The notes beneath the pieces were generated by a model. It did not search any database. It saw only the letters and a list, made by a program, of their open reading frames with translations, and was not told where the DNA came from. Position numbers and translations under genes: made by a program. Below are positions 39,250 through 49,323 of a DNA stretch of 64,000 bases, one piece after another. Every line of letters starts with the position of its first letter. Position 1 is the stretch's first letter. This stretch comes from Jiella pelagia (GTDB lineage: Bacteria; Pseudomonadota; Alphaproteobacteria; Rhizobiales; Rhizobiaceae): the NCBI RefSeq assembly GCF_026898155.1, contig NZ_CP114029.1:2053501-2117500 (forward strand), read 5' to 3'.

Positions 39250-39597
39250 ATGGCTGCCAACCGTGACCGCATTCCGAACGAAACCACGTGCCCGGTCTCT
39301 CTTGATCTCCTGGCCGCGCTCCTGCGCTCCAGCGGCGATCTGCGGGACCAGCAGATCCGGGCGATCGCCCCGATGGAGCGGGCCAGGCTCGCCTTCTTCT
39401 GCTACAATCGGGTGCATCTGCGTGCCCTCGCCTACCGCATCACGCTCCTGTGCGAATTGAAGGAACTGCGCATATTCGCCGGCGTCAAGGGCGACATGCT
39501 CTACCAGCAGGCGACCGAATACGGCATCTTTGAAGACCCCGAGACGGCGACGACCAAGCGCCGCGGCGTCACGCTCGCACGCACCGCCAGCGGGTGA
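39250..39597 (+). CDS. Conserved-looking hypothetical protein, 115 residues
   Basis: The protein is mostly helical, with SLDLLAALLRSSGDLRDQQIRAI, a central MERARLAFFCYNRVHLRALAYRITLLCEL and a C-terminal GILTAT-like tail rich in Thr and Arg. I do not recognise a family. Codon third positions are GC-rich, as in neighbouring real genes. I chose the ATG at 39250 because a purine-rich GGCGGAGAGAGAG stretch precedes it; the in-frame extension upstream passes through AT-rich intergenic DNA and is unlikely to be coded. Confidence 0.6.
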   Translation: MAANRDRIPNETTCPVSLDLLAALLRSSGDLRDQQIRAIAPMERARLAFFCYNRVHLRALAYRITLLCELKELRIFAGVKGDMLYQQATEYGIFEDPETATTKRRGVTLARTASG

Positions 39598-40408
39598 AGG
39601 ACCCGGCGGGTCCGGTTTGTCTGGTCCCGTTGAAGCAGCAGCCGTCTCAGCCGCAATGGTTTGCCACCGGCTGCCATTCGAGATCCGCCGATCCTCGGGC
39701 GAGTAGCTCCGGCGGCGCTGCGTGCCAGTCCGTGCGACGGCTCCGTTCAAGCTGAATGGCGACGACCCTTCTCATGATCCTGCCAGCCCTCGTGAAGGAG
39801 GGAGTGCAGCGGATCGACCGGGTCGGCATGCAGAGTATGACCTTGATGGGTCGGCTCCAGACGCTCTTTTTTCCCACCAGCTGGCGAATCGGTCCGCGCC
39901 ATGAGGGCGTCGCGCCCCATCTCGCGACGCCGCCGGTAGACGGCTTGCGCCTCACGCCGGATAGGCCGACACCCGCAATTCTCAATCTCTGCGAATGGCG
40001 GCGCCATTCCCTCGACCGGCTCCGCCGGCTTCGCGGGGCCGCGCTGCGATCGCCCAGCTGCTCGGTCGCGGTCTCCCACTGCCGCCGCTGCTGCGCCTGG
40101 CGGCGACGGGGATGCGCTGTCCCTCCGGTCCAACCACCGTGTTCGGCACCGTCACCGACGTCATGCTCGCCGAAATCATCCTCGAATGCTTCTATCCGGA
40201 CGATACGCCGTCCGATCCATCGGGTCGGCCGGCGTATCGAGTTCGCGCGGCGATTGAGCGTTCTTGAACTCCGACATCCCGAAGGGATCCGTTGGACTTC
40301 GCATGCGGTGCCGACGCGCTGCCGCGTCCGCTCGTCTGGGTACCGCTGCCATGCCGGATGAAACGCGCATCAGCGCTTGGCCATCCCTCTGCCGCGGGCG
40401 ACGTGGAC
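39598..40408. other. Long gap with one doubtful ORF
   Basis: About 800 bases between the hypothetical gene and the infB terminator. The plus-strand ORF 39995-40267 (90 residues) has GC-rich third positions in its second half (around TVFGTVTDVMLAEIILECFY) but a Pro/Arg-rich, unconserved-looking first half; I consider it possible but unproven. Other ORFs here overlap on opposite strands and lack codon bias. Confidence 0.35.
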
Positions 40409-40436
40409 AAAAAAACGGGCGGCACGAGGCCGCCCG
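40409..40436 (-). terminator. Rho-independent terminator of the rimP-nusA-infB run
   Basis: On the minus strand CGGGCGGC, a five-base loop and GCCGCCCG make a perfect eight-base stem followed directly by seven T. It lies 27 bases past the infB stop codon. This is the cleanest terminator in the window. Confidence 0.92.
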
Positions 40437-40462
40437 GTTCGATCGATATCTTGCAACGAAGC

Positions 40463-43400
40463 CTACAGCGTCCGCGCCACGTGTTCGACGCGGAAGCACT
40501 CGATGACGTCGCCCTGACGCATGTCCTCGTAGCGCTCGAAGGCCATGCCGCATTCCTGGCCGCTGATGACCTTTTGCACTTCGTCCTTGAAGCGCTTGAG
40601 TGTCTTGAGCGTGCCCTCGTGAATGACGACGCCGTCGCGGATGAGGCGGACGCCCGCCCCGCGCTCGACCTCGCCTTCGGTAACGAGACAGCCGGCGACC
40701 TTGCCGACCTTGGTGATGTTGAACACCTCGCGGATCTCGGCATTGCCGATGAAGGTCTCGCGACGCTCCGGCGAGAGCAGGCCCGACATCGCGTCCTTCA
40801 CGTCATCCACGAGATCGTAGATGATGTTGTAGTAGCGGATCTCGATGCCTTCGCGCTCGGCCGCCTCGCGCGCCTGCTTGTTGGCGCGGACGTTGAAGCC
40901 GATGATCGCTGCATTGGAGGCCGCAGCCAGTGCGATGTCGGATTCGGTGATCGCGCCGGCGCCCGAATGGACGATGTTGGCCCGAACCTCGTCGGTCGAG
41001 ATCTTGTCCAGCGAGCCGATGATCGCCTCGATCGAGCCCTGCACGTCGCCCTTGATGAGCAGCGGGAACTCCTTGAGGCCGGTATCCTGCAGCTGGCTCA
41101 TCATCTGCTCGAGCGAGCCGCGCTGGCCGGCCGACTTGGCCACCTGCTTCTCGCGGGCAACGCGCTGGCGGTATTCGGAGATCTCGCGAGCCTTGGACTC
41201 GTTCTCGACCACCGCGAAGCGATCGCCCGCATGGGGCGTGCCCTGCATGCCGAGGATCTCCACCGGCATGGACGGAGCCGCCTCCTTGATCTGCTGGCCC
41301 TTGTCGTCGATCAGCGCACGCACGCGGCCCCACTCGTCGCCGGTGACGACGATGTCGCCGACCTTGAGCGTGCCGGTCTGGACGAGGACGGTCGCGACCG
41401 GGCCGCGGCCCTTGTCGAGCTGCGCCTCGATGACGACACCCTCCGCCGTGCGGGTCGGATCGGCCTTGAGGTCGAGGAGTTCGGCCTGCAGCAGGATCGC
41501 CTCGAGCAACTTGTCGAGACCGGTCCCCTTCATCGCCGAGACCTCGACGTCGAGAACCTCGCCGCCCATGGATTCGACGAACACCTCGTGCTGCAGCAGA
41601 CCACTGCGGACCTTGGCCGGATCGGCGCTCGGCTTGTCGATCTTGTTGATCGCGACGACGATCGGGACCCCGGCCGCCTTGGCGTGATGGATCGATTCGA
41701 TCGTCTGCGGCATGACGCTGTCGTCGGCCGCCACCACCAGAACGGCGATGTCGGTCGCCTGGGCGCCACGGGCACGCATTGCCGTGAAGGCGGCGTGGCC
41801 CGGCGTATCGATGAACGAGATCAGATGCCCGTTCTGCTCGACCTGATAGGCGCCGATGTGCTGGGTGATGCCACCCGCTTCGCCGGAAACCACCTTGGTC
41901 TTGCGGATCGCGTCGAGCAGCGAGGTCTTGCCGTGGTCGACATGGCCCATGATCGTGACGACCGGCGGCCGCGACACCAGATGCTCCGGGTCGTCCTTCA
42001 CCCCGAAGATGCCCGACTCGACGTCCGACTCGGCGACGCGGTTGACCGTGTGGCCGAATTCGGTGGCGATGATCTCGGCGAGATCAGCCTCGATGATGTC
42101 GCCCGGCTTCATCATCTGTCCCTCTTTCATGAGGAACTTGATGACGTCCACGGAGCGCTCCGACATGCGGTTGGCGAGCCTCCTGGATGGTGATCGTCTC
42201 TGGCAGTATCACTTCGCGTATGATCTTCTCCCGCGGCGTATTCTGCTGCGAGCGTTTGAATTTCTCCTGACGGCGACGGATCGACGACAGCGACCGTCCA
42301 CGGCCGCCCTCTTCGGCCGTGAGGGCCTTGTCGAGGGTGAGCTTGCCGCTGCGACGACCTTCATCGCGGGTCGGACGTGCCGGCTTCGGCGCTTCTGCCG
42401 GCGCCCCGCCACGGGGGCTTCGACGCGGGCTGGCGGCGCCACGGCGGGCGCTCTCCTCCTCGTCGCCGATCGGGCGTCGTCTTCCTTCGCCGCGCTCGGC
42501 ACGCGCCGCCGCTACCTCGGCATCGGCCGGGGACAACGGGGTCGCTTCCTTGGCAGCAGCCGCGGGCTTGTTGCTGCGACGGGTCGCAGCGTCGGCCTCG
42601 GCCTTGCGCTTGGCCTCGGCTTCGGCCTCGAGACGGGCCTGTTCCTCGACCTGCCGGCGTTCGGTCTCCTCGCGCTCGGCCCGGCGACGTTCGTCGTCGG
42701 CGACGCGACGCGCCTCGTCCTCGGCGAAGACGCGGCGTGCCTCGACCTCGCGCTGCTTGGCGATCTCGAGCGCCCTGCGGCGCGCGTCCATCTCACGCGA
42801 CGAGAGATCGGAGAGAACGGCGCCGCGCGGCTGGCGCTGCCCGGCTGGAGCACTGCCCTGCGGCGCGCCTCGGCGATCGTCGCGACCGCCGCCGGGACGG
42901 TTCTGGCCGCCGCGATTGTCGCGGTTGTCGCCACGGTTGTTGCTGTTGTTGCTCGGGCCTCGCCCGTCGCGGCCACCGCCATAGCCTTCACGACCGCGCT
43001 GGGCAGGCGGCTGCGAAGGCTGGCCGCTGCGCTGCTGTGGCGAGGAAGACGGGCGCTGCGGCGCAGCCGAAGCGGTCGCGGCGGGACGCGGAGCTTCGCT
43101 CGGTGCAGCCGGAGTGGCCGGCGCCGGGACGGGGGCTTCGGCGGCTGCTGGCTCGGCTTCGGCCGCCTTCGCCTCGACTGGCGCGGCTTCTGACGGTTTG
43201 GCTTCGACTGGCTTGGCGTCGCTCACCGCTTCCTGCGGCGCTGCCTTTGCGGCCGGAGCTTCAGCCGGAGCGGACGCTTCGGGAGCAGCACTCGCGGCCG
43301 CCGGTGCTTCCGCGGCAGGAGCTGCGGCAGCAGGGGCTTCGGCAGCAGGGGCAGCAGGAGCCTCGGAGACGGGCGCCGCAGGCGTCGCATCAAACTCTGC

Positions 43401-43773
43401 GGCAGCTGCCGCCGGAGCCGGCTTCGGCGGGAACTCGATCTGCTTGGGGCGACCGCCGGTGTTCAGCGGCTGCGGCGGCGGCGTGATCTTCGGCGCGACG
43501 TTACCGGTAGGCGCGCGCTCTTGTTGCGGCGCCGGCTGGGCCGGCTCGCTGGGCCGCGGCTTCAGGCCGGCGGCGACGGCCGGCTTCGGTGCCACCGTCT
43601 CCTCCGGCTTCTGGATGCGCCGCTTCTTGGTCTCGACCACGACATTCTTGGTACGCCCGTGACTGAAGTTCTGGCGCACCGTCGATTGCTCGACGCCGCC
43701 GCGCTTCAGGGTCAGGGTCTTCTTCGAGCCTCACATGGAGCGTCTTGTCGTCGCCGGACTTGGTATCGCTCAT
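40463..43773 (-). CDS. infB: Translation initiation factor IF-2 (two frameshifts in this sequence)
   Basis: IF-2 is the GTPase that places initiator tRNA on the ribosome. The N-terminal 500 residues are the long Ala/Pro/Glu- and Arg-rich region usual in alphaproteobacteria. The G domain has [23 protein letters not shown] and NKIDKP; two beta-barrel domains and IF-2 C-terminal domain follow. Two breaks occur on the plus strand: GAGCCTC at 43726-43732 and at 42176-42182. Restoring GAGCTC gives [15 protein letters not shown] near the N-terminus and [16 protein letters not shown] just before the G domain. Corrected length is 1102 residues. It ends the rimP-nusA-ylxR-infB operon. Confidence 0.95.
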
Positions 43774-43863
43774 CTACGCTTCCACTTCCTGCGCGGGATC
43801 GGTCCCGCGCCCTTCGTCTTGCCGGAAGCGCGCTTCAGAAGGCGCCTCCAATGGTTTGCAGTC

Positions 43864-44601
43864 TCAATGTTCCAGCGACGAGTCGCCGCGGACGGCGCCG
43901 TCGATCGCCTTGTCGGGGTTTTCGCCCCGATATCTCGCAAGCGCTGCCAAGCGCTTCAAAGCAGCCGAGCCTGCATCACCGGCAAGGATGGCTGCATGTA
44001 TCACATTCCCCCCACCCAACGCCAAACTGATTTCGTCGGCGCCAAACAGGCGGAAGCATGCAATCTCACGTCCGGTGTCGCGCTGTCTGGCGCGCCTGAC
44101 CGCCTCGATCTTTCTCATTCCATCCTCGGCCGCCTCCAGCGACTGGAGGAGACCGATGGCCCGGCCCGACCGGACCGCGGCCTCCACCTTTGCGGCGCCC
44201 GCCACGAGCTGGCCTGCCTTGCGGGCAAGGCCGAGCGAGCCGGTCGCATGGCTCACCAGGAGGCGATCCACCATCGCGCCGAGATCTGCCGGCGTCTCGA
44301 CAGCGGACCGGAACGCCCTTGCGAACAGCCGCCGCTTCACCGCCGTCTCGACAGCCTCACGGCTGATCGAGACATGGGCCCCGCGGCCGGGAAGCTTTCG
44401 CCTCAGATCCGGCACGACCCGGTTGTCGGGATCGCGCACGAACCTGATAAGCGCGTCGGCGTCCAGGCTGTTCCGCGTGACGATGCAGGTGCGAGGGTTC
44501 AGAAGATCCTCTCCCGCAAGGTCGCCGCCTGCTGCCTCGTCCCGTCCGGCCTCGTCTTCATCACGACCCGTCACCGCAAAACCCGCCTGGTTCGCCTTCA
44601 A
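43864..44601 (-). CDS. YlxR/DUF448 - L7Ae-type RNA-binding fusion protein
   Basis: The 245-residue protein joins an N-terminal YlxR domain (PRTCIVTRN, LIRFVRDPDNRVVPDLRRKLPGRGAHV, AFARAF-like helix) to a C-terminal L7Ae/YlxQ-like domain (LLVSHATGSLGLARKAGQLVAGAAKVEAAV, LGGGNVIHAAILAG). Separate YlxR and YlxQ are found between nusA and infB in Firmicutes; the fusion is the alphaproteobacterial form. It probably binds structured RNA during transcription or ribosome assembly. Its ATG overlaps the nusA stop (ATGA). Confidence 0.92.
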   Translation of the reverse strand: MKANQAGFAVTGRDEDEAGRDEAAGGDLAGEDLLNPRTCIVTRNSLDADALIRFVRDPDNRVVPDLRRKLPGRGAHVSISREAVETAVKRRLFARAFRSAVETPADLGAMVDRLLVSHATGSLGLARKAGQLVAGAAKVEAAVRSGRAIGLLQSLEAAEDGMRKIEAVRRARQRDTGREIACFRLFGADEISLALGGGNVIHAAILAGDAGSAALKRLAALARYRGENPDKAIDGAVRGDSSLEH

Positions 44602-46220
44602 GCCACCGGGGCTTCCACCGTCTCCTCGGCTTCTTCTTCGACGTCGTCTTCCAACTGCGGGCCCTGCAGATCCGCCTCGGTGATCCAGCCGGCCTTCAAC
44701 CGGGCCGACAGGATCATCCGCTCGGCATCACCGCGCGAGACCTCGAACTTGCTGAACGTGCCGGGATAGCGCTTGGTCTCGCCGTCCTTGCGCTCGCTCC
44801 AGCCGGTCAGGTCGTCGACGGCACAGCCCGCGAAATCCTCCAGCGACTTGATGTCTTCTTCTCCCAGAGCCACCAGCATCTCGGTGGTCAGCCCGTCGAT
44901 ATCCTTGAGGTCGTCCGAGACGCCCAGTTCCTTGCGGCGAGCGTCGAACTCGGCTTCCCGGCGCTCCAGATATTCCCGCGCCCGGGCCTGGATCTCCTGT
45001 GCCGTGTCCTCGTCGAACCCCTCGATCGAGGCGACCTCGTCGACGTCGACATAGGCCACTTCCTCGACCGTCGAGAAGCCTTCCGATGCCAGAAGCTGGC
45101 CAACCATCTCGTCGACGTCGAGCGCCCCCATGAAGGTCTCGGACCGCTCCTGGAATTCCTTCTGACGGCGCGAGGATTCCTCTTCCTCGGTCAGGATGTC
45201 GATATCCCAGCCGGTCAGCTGCGAGGCGAGGCGCACGTTCTGGCCGCGCCGTCCGATCGCAAGGGAAAGTTGGTCATCGGGAACGACGACTTCAATCCTT
45301 TCGGCATCCTCGTCGAGCACCACCTTGGCGACTTCCGCCGGCTGCAGGGCGTTGACGAGGAAGGCCGCGGCATCAGGCGACCAGGGAATGATGTCGATCT
45401 TCTCGCCCTGGAGTTCGCCGACCACGGCCTGCACGCGCGAACCGCGCATGCCGACGCAGGCGCCAACCGGATCGACCGAGGAGTCCGACGAAACCACCGC
45501 GATCTTGGCGCGGGACCCGGGATCGCGGGCCACCGCCTTGATGGTGATGATGCCGTCGTAGATCTCCGGAACTTCCATGGTGAAGAGCTTGGCCATGAAC
45601 TGCGGATGGGTGCGCGACAGGAAGATCTGCGGGCCCCGCTGCTCGCGGCGCACGTCGTAGACGAAGGCGCGGACCCGGTCGCCGTAGCGGAACATCTCCC
45701 GCGGGATCTGTTCGTCGCGGCGGATGATGCCCTCGCCGCGGCCGAGATCGACGATGACGTTGCCGTATTCGACCCGCTTGACGGTGCCGTTGACGATCTC
45801 TCCCACCCGGTCCCGGAACTCGTCATACTGACGGTCACGCTCGGCGTCGCGCACCTTCTGGACGATCACCTGCTTGGCCGACTGGGCAGCGATGCGGCCA
45901 AAATCCATCGGCGGCAGCTGCTCGGCAATGAAGTCGCCGGGCTCGGCATCGGGGTTCTTGTCGCGGGCGAGTTCCAGATAGATCTGGGTGTTCGGATTCT
46001 CGACGTCGTCCACCACCTCGAGCAGGCGCTGAAGCTTCATCTCGCCGGTCTTGGTGTTGATGTCGACGCGGATGTTGGTTTCCTGGCCGTAGCGCGAGCG
46101 GGCGGCCTTCTGGATGGCGTCCGCCATGGCACCGATGACGATGTCGCGGTCGATCGACTTTTCCCGCGCCACCGCGTCCGCGATCTGCAGAAGCTCGAGC
46201 CTGTTCGCACTGACTGCCAT
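44598..46220 (-). CDS. nusA: Transcription termination/antitermination protein NusA
   Basis: NusA binds RNA polymerase and controls pausing, termination and antitermination. The 540-residue product starts [18 protein letters not shown], with the N-terminal domain, S1 domain ([22 protein letters not shown]), KH domains ([40 protein letters not shown]) and two C-terminal helical repeats, then an acidic tail ending VEAPVA. The ATG at 46220 fits; an upstream ATG at 46286 overlaps rimP's tail region and is not conserved. It lies between rimP and ylxR on one strand. Confidence 0.95.
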   Translation of the reverse strand: MAVSANRLELLQIADAVAREKSIDRDIVIGAMADAIQKAARSRYGQETNIRVDINTKTGEMKLQRLLEVVDDVENPNTQIYLELARDKNPDAEPGDFIAEQLPPMDFGRIAAQSAKQVIVQKVRDAERDRQYDEFRDRVGEIVNGTVKRVEYGNVIVDLGRGEGIIRRDEQIPREMFRYGDRVRAFVYDVRREQRGPQIFLSRTHPQFMAKLFTMEVPEIYDGIITIKAVARDPGSRAKIAVVSSDSSVDPVGACVGMRGSRVQAVVGELQGEKIDIIPWSPDAAAFLVNALQPAEVAKVVLDEDAERIEVVVPDDQLSLAIGRRGQNVRLASQLTGWDIDILTEEEESSRRQKEFQERSETFMGALDVDEMVGQLLASEGFSTVEEVAYVDVDEVASIEGFDEDTAQEIQARAREYLERREAEFDARRKELGVSDDLKDIDGLTTEMLVALGEEDIKSLEDFAGCAVDDLTGWSERKDGETKRYPGTFSKFEVSRGDAERMILSARLKAGWITEADLQGPQLEDDVEEEAEETVEAPVA

Positions 46221-46362
46221 TTTGTCCAAATCTCCTGATCGGGCGATTGCGGCGGGTCTCGTCCCCGCATGTTTCGCCCTGAGCATTCGTGTCTCGCCCG
46301 GTCATCACCCAGGCAATTTCTGTTCGCGGCCCGCCGAGGTCGGCGCGTCCGGCGCTGCGTCG

Positions 46363-46954
46363 TCAATGTGGGCCGGAGCCCTCCGTTTCGCCCTCGCTGG
46401 GCTCGTCCGGCTCGCCGCGACCCTTGCGCGCCGCCTTGTCGGCCTTCAGCGACGCGGCAACGAGCCTCGTCGGTGAGGATCAGGCGCGCATCGCCGATGG
46501 CGTCGAAGGGAATGTCCATCGTGCTCGGCTCGCCATAGGCGGGCTGGTCTCGCTCGACCCGGATGCCCGTGTCCGAGACCTCGACGATCTTGCCGCGAAA
46601 GCGCTTGCGGTCACCGACCATCCGGCTGGTTTCCAGTTTCATCAGATAGCCGGCCCAGGTTTCGAAGTCGCCCTTTCTGACCAGCGGCCTGTCGATGCCG
46701 GGCGAGGAAACCTCGAGATGATAGGCCCGGTCCACCGGATCGGCGGCGTCGAGCGCCGGCGAGATCGCCCGCGACACCGTCTCGCAATCCTCCACCGTCA
46801 TCGTCCCGTCGGGACGCTCGGCCATGATCTGCACGGTCAGGCCGTTGAGACCGGAGGTGCGGACGCGCACGAGGCGATAGCCGGCCGCTTCGATCGGCGC
46901 CTCGACGACGTCGGCGATGTTGGCTTCCAGACCCTGTTCGCGGACGATGCGCAT
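46363..46954 (-). CDS. rimP: Ribosome maturation factor RimP (frameshifted in this sequence)
   Basis: RimP helps 30S subunit assembly. The product starts [31 protein letters not shown] and has [36 protein letters not shown] and [25 protein letters not shown], the family core. The frame breaks near the C-terminus at GAGCCTC (46462-46468); restoring GAGCTC gives [14 protein letters not shown] and a 196-residue protein ending at 46363. An AGGAGA site lies about 15 bases before the ATG, rather far, so a non-ATG start slightly upstream cannot be excluded. First gene of the nusA-infB run. Confidence 0.92.
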
Positions 46955-47548
46955 GTCGCTCAGGCTGATTCTCCTATGCGGATCGGTGTTTTCGCGTCGG
47001 GTCTGCCGAACGGCGGCGCCGTTTGATCCCCGTCGGAACCGCTGCCGGTCAAGCCGGCAAACATGTTCCGGGGATCGCTGCGTCCTGCCGCCGGCGGCTG
47101 CCGGCACGGTTTCGATCTCCATCCCCGCGACGCTGCCGCTTCACCGGCGGACGAGGCCAATCCGGCATTTGGTAACAAAAAAGAGCGGGACCGGTCGGAC
47201 CCACTCTCACGACATCACCGCAGAGAATATGCCGCTCATATACCTTGCTTCCCGCGCCGCTTCAAGAGCCGGTGGCAAGATCGCCTCCACACACTCCGGC
47301 CAGGCAAGGATTACCATGGCACCTGCCGCGCGCCGCGGCTGCACAGCTTGCGGCTTCTGCCAAGTGATTGATCGGCAATCACCGGAAGTGGACCAAGCGA
47401 TGATAATCCCGAGATCGACAGAATTACTAAGCTTTTGGAACCGTTTCCTGCCAGGTTCGACAGGAACCGTTTTGCATCTCCGTGTGGACTTGTAATTTTT
47501 TCGCGTCGGTGGAATCATGTCTGCGGGGCCTAGAAACGGCATGCTTCA
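46955..47548. other. Gap upstream of rimP
   Basis: About 590 bases. It contains a minus-strand terminator at 47177-47206 that has no confident gene in front of it, and a direct repeat GGAACCGTTT at 47437 and 47463. A 111-residue minus-strand ORF (47207-47542) ends right at the hairpin but lacks the GC-rich third positions of real genes here. CGGCTTGACCGGC near 47050 (minus-strand sense) is a candidate -35 for rimP. Confidence 0.4.
47177..47206 (-). terminator. Rho-independent terminator with no assigned gene
   Basis: On the minus strand GAGTGGGTCC, loop GACC, and GGTCCCGCTC form a ten-base stem with one mismatch and one wobble pair, followed by six T. It must end a minus-strand transcript starting between about 47210 and 47550: either a small RNA or a short unrecognised gene. 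Confidence 0.65.
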
Positions 47549-48433
47549 ATGTTACTCCAGTTTCCAAGACGGCTGGACCTCGTTCGCGAGTGTGTTGGCC
47601 GTGCCTCGCTATGTCCATCGTCATGGACGCCTCTCATCGCCACGATCGCCAAGGTCCTGCCCGGTGCAGAGGCTCGGCTTCGGCGCATCGACCGGGATGT
47701 CGCGCGCCGGGGTCTCATGGTGCGTCGGGCGATCTCCGTCGCCAATCGCACCCGGCTTCGCTATTCCGAAAGCGGCTGGCAGGACGATTTCCATTCACGG
47801 CTCGAACCGGGAACGGTCTTTCGCCTCGACGAGCTTGACCGCATCGCCCGGCCAGATCTCGCGGCGGATGGCGAGACGGTGGGCGCCGGCCTGATCCTGC
47901 ACGACTGCGCCCAGCAGAGTTGGCTCCTGACCATCGTCGCCCCGGCCCGGCGCGGCGACGAGTTCATCCCGTCCGTCCTGACGCTTCTCAACCGGCTCGT
48001 CGACGATCTCGTGCCCGCCTTCCTGGTCTCCCACGCCACCGGCAGCCCGGACCAGCCGAGCCGCGGCACCATCGAGGATGTCTGGGACCGCGTCCCGGCT
48101 CCGGTGATGCTGCTGACGCAGGAGATGATGATCGAAGCGGCGAATGTCGCCGCCGAGGCGCTGTTGCACGAGGCCCGCTACTTCCGGCGGATCTCGCCGA
48201 ACGAGCGGCTGATGCTGGCCGATTGCGACGACGGGCTGGCGATCGAGGCGGCGATGGCTCGGATTCTCGATTGCCGGCGCAAATCGGCACGCGTCACCCT
48301 GCGCGGCCTTGGCCGCTCGCGATCGCTCGACCTGACGCTGCGGCCGGCCGGTTCGCCGATGTGGCGGGAGCAGTTCGTCCCCGAACTGGCCGATCCCTCC
48401 CATGTCCTGGCGGTCTTTTCCGAAGCCTGCTGA
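47549..48433 (+). CDS. Orphan sensor-like protein resembling the input domain of LuxR-type regulators
   Basis: The 294-residue protein opens with RRLDLVRECVGRASLCPSSWTPLIATIAKVLPGA, like the ligand/PAS-type input region of a class of alphaproteobacterial LuxR-family regulators (where it usually reads as a D-P-x-x-W motif). A PAS-like middle has VPAPVMLLTQEMMIEAANVAAEALL. The C-terminal helix-turn-helix expected in those regulators is missing: the protein stops at VFSEAC. The start is uncertain because the first 30 residues overlap other open frames. It may be a stand-alone sensor or a truncated regulator. Confidence 0.5.
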   Translation: MLLQFPRRLDLVRECVGRASLCPSSWTPLIATIAKVLPGAEARLRRIDRDVARRGLMVRRAISVANRTRLRYSESGWQDDFHSRLEPGTVFRLDELDRIARPDLAADGETVGAGLILHDCAQQSWLLTIVAPARRGDEFIPSVLTLLNRLVDDLVPAFLVSHATGSPDQPSRGTIEDVWDRVPAPVMLLTQEMMIEAANVAAEALLHEARYFRRISPNERLMLADCDDGLAIEAAMARILDCRRKSARVTLRGLGRSRSLDLTLRPAGSPMWREQFVPELADPSHVLAVFSEAC

Positions 48434-48517
48434 CGCCTCGGCCATCGGCGCGCGTCGGCCGGGCGGCAATCTGGTGCCGCCGCCTGGAGCTTCGGATCCT
48501 CAGGCGGCAGCCTCGCG

Positions 48518-49168
48518 TCAGCCGATTGCCTTCAACAGGGTGACGGCCCTGGCGATCTCATCGCCATTGATCGAGTGGCCGGGCTCCGGATAGAGCACCG
48601 CCTCGACCTCGGCGCCGCGCGCGGCCAGATGACGCTCGGTCTCCATCACCCGCAGCGCCGGGATGAACGGGTCCGTTCGGCTGCAGCCGATGAAAACTTT
48701 CGTGCCGGCAAGGCTCGCCGTCTCCGGCCGATTCGCCGCATCTGGACCGATCAGGCCGCCGGAAAAGCCCAGCACCCCGGCGACGCTTCCGGCGTTGCGC
48801 GCCAGATATTCCAGCGACAGGCAGGCGCCCTGGGAAAACCCGGCGAGCACCGTGCGCTCCGGCCCGAAGCCCTCGGCCTTCAGGCCCGCCAGGATCTCCT
48901 CGATCCGGCCGAGCGCGTTCGACAGATAAGGCTCGTTGGCGGACAGGGGCTGCGTGAAGGGCGCCGGATACCAGGCACCGCCCGGCGCGTCGGGTGCCAC
49001 GTAGAGCACGTCCGACAGGCCGAACGCATCGGACAGGCCGATGATGTCGGCGGCGGAGGCGCCGCGGCCGTGGATGCAGACGACGGCGAGCCGGGCGTCC
49101 TTCGGGGCGCTGCCGGCAGCCAGAAGGCCGCTTTGCGCCAGCGGCCCGGTGAGGCGGATTTCAGACAT
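48518..49168 (-). CDS. Phospholipase/carboxylesterase-family alpha/beta hydrolase (MhqD-like)
   Basis: The 216-residue serine hydrolase has [14 protein letters not shown] (oxyanion region), [16 protein letters not shown] with nucleophile Ser in [13 protein letters not shown] with the Asp, and PEPGHSING with the His, a full triad. It lies directly downstream of the dioxygenase gene on the same strand; this pairing of an esterase and a ring-cleaving VOC dioxygenase also occurs in the mhq quinone-resistance genes of Bacillus. The substrate here is unknown. Confidence 0.86.
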   Translation of the reverse strand: MSEIRLTGPLAQSGLLAAGSAPKDARLAVVCIHGRGASAADIIGLSDAFGLSDVLYVAPDAPGGAWYPAPFTQPLSANEPYLSNALGRIEEILAGLKAEGFGPERTVLAGFSQGACLSLEYLARNAGSVAGVLGFSGGLIGPDAANRPETASLAGTKVFIGCSRTDPFIPALRVMETERHLAARGAEVEAVLYPEPGHSINGDEIARAVTLLKAIG

Positions 49169-49323
49169 CAAAGCGTTCCTTCTCGAAGGATGATCGTTTC
49201 CGGCAATGACGGAAGGAGAATGGCGGCCGTGGCTGGCGGTCCACCCCTTCCGCCTTTCGGATGCATCGTCGCAGATGATGGCCGGCGGGCTCTCGTCGAA
49301 CCCGCCGGCCTCGCCCGCTCGAC

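Noticed and set aside
39747..40361. Overlapping ORFs on both strands in the gap before infB
   Set aside because: They overlap one another, are Arg/Pro-rich and lack codon bias; only 39995-40267 is left as a doubtful possibility.
40292..42193. A 633-residue frame opposite infB
   Set aside because: It is the shadow of the IF-2 GTPase region.
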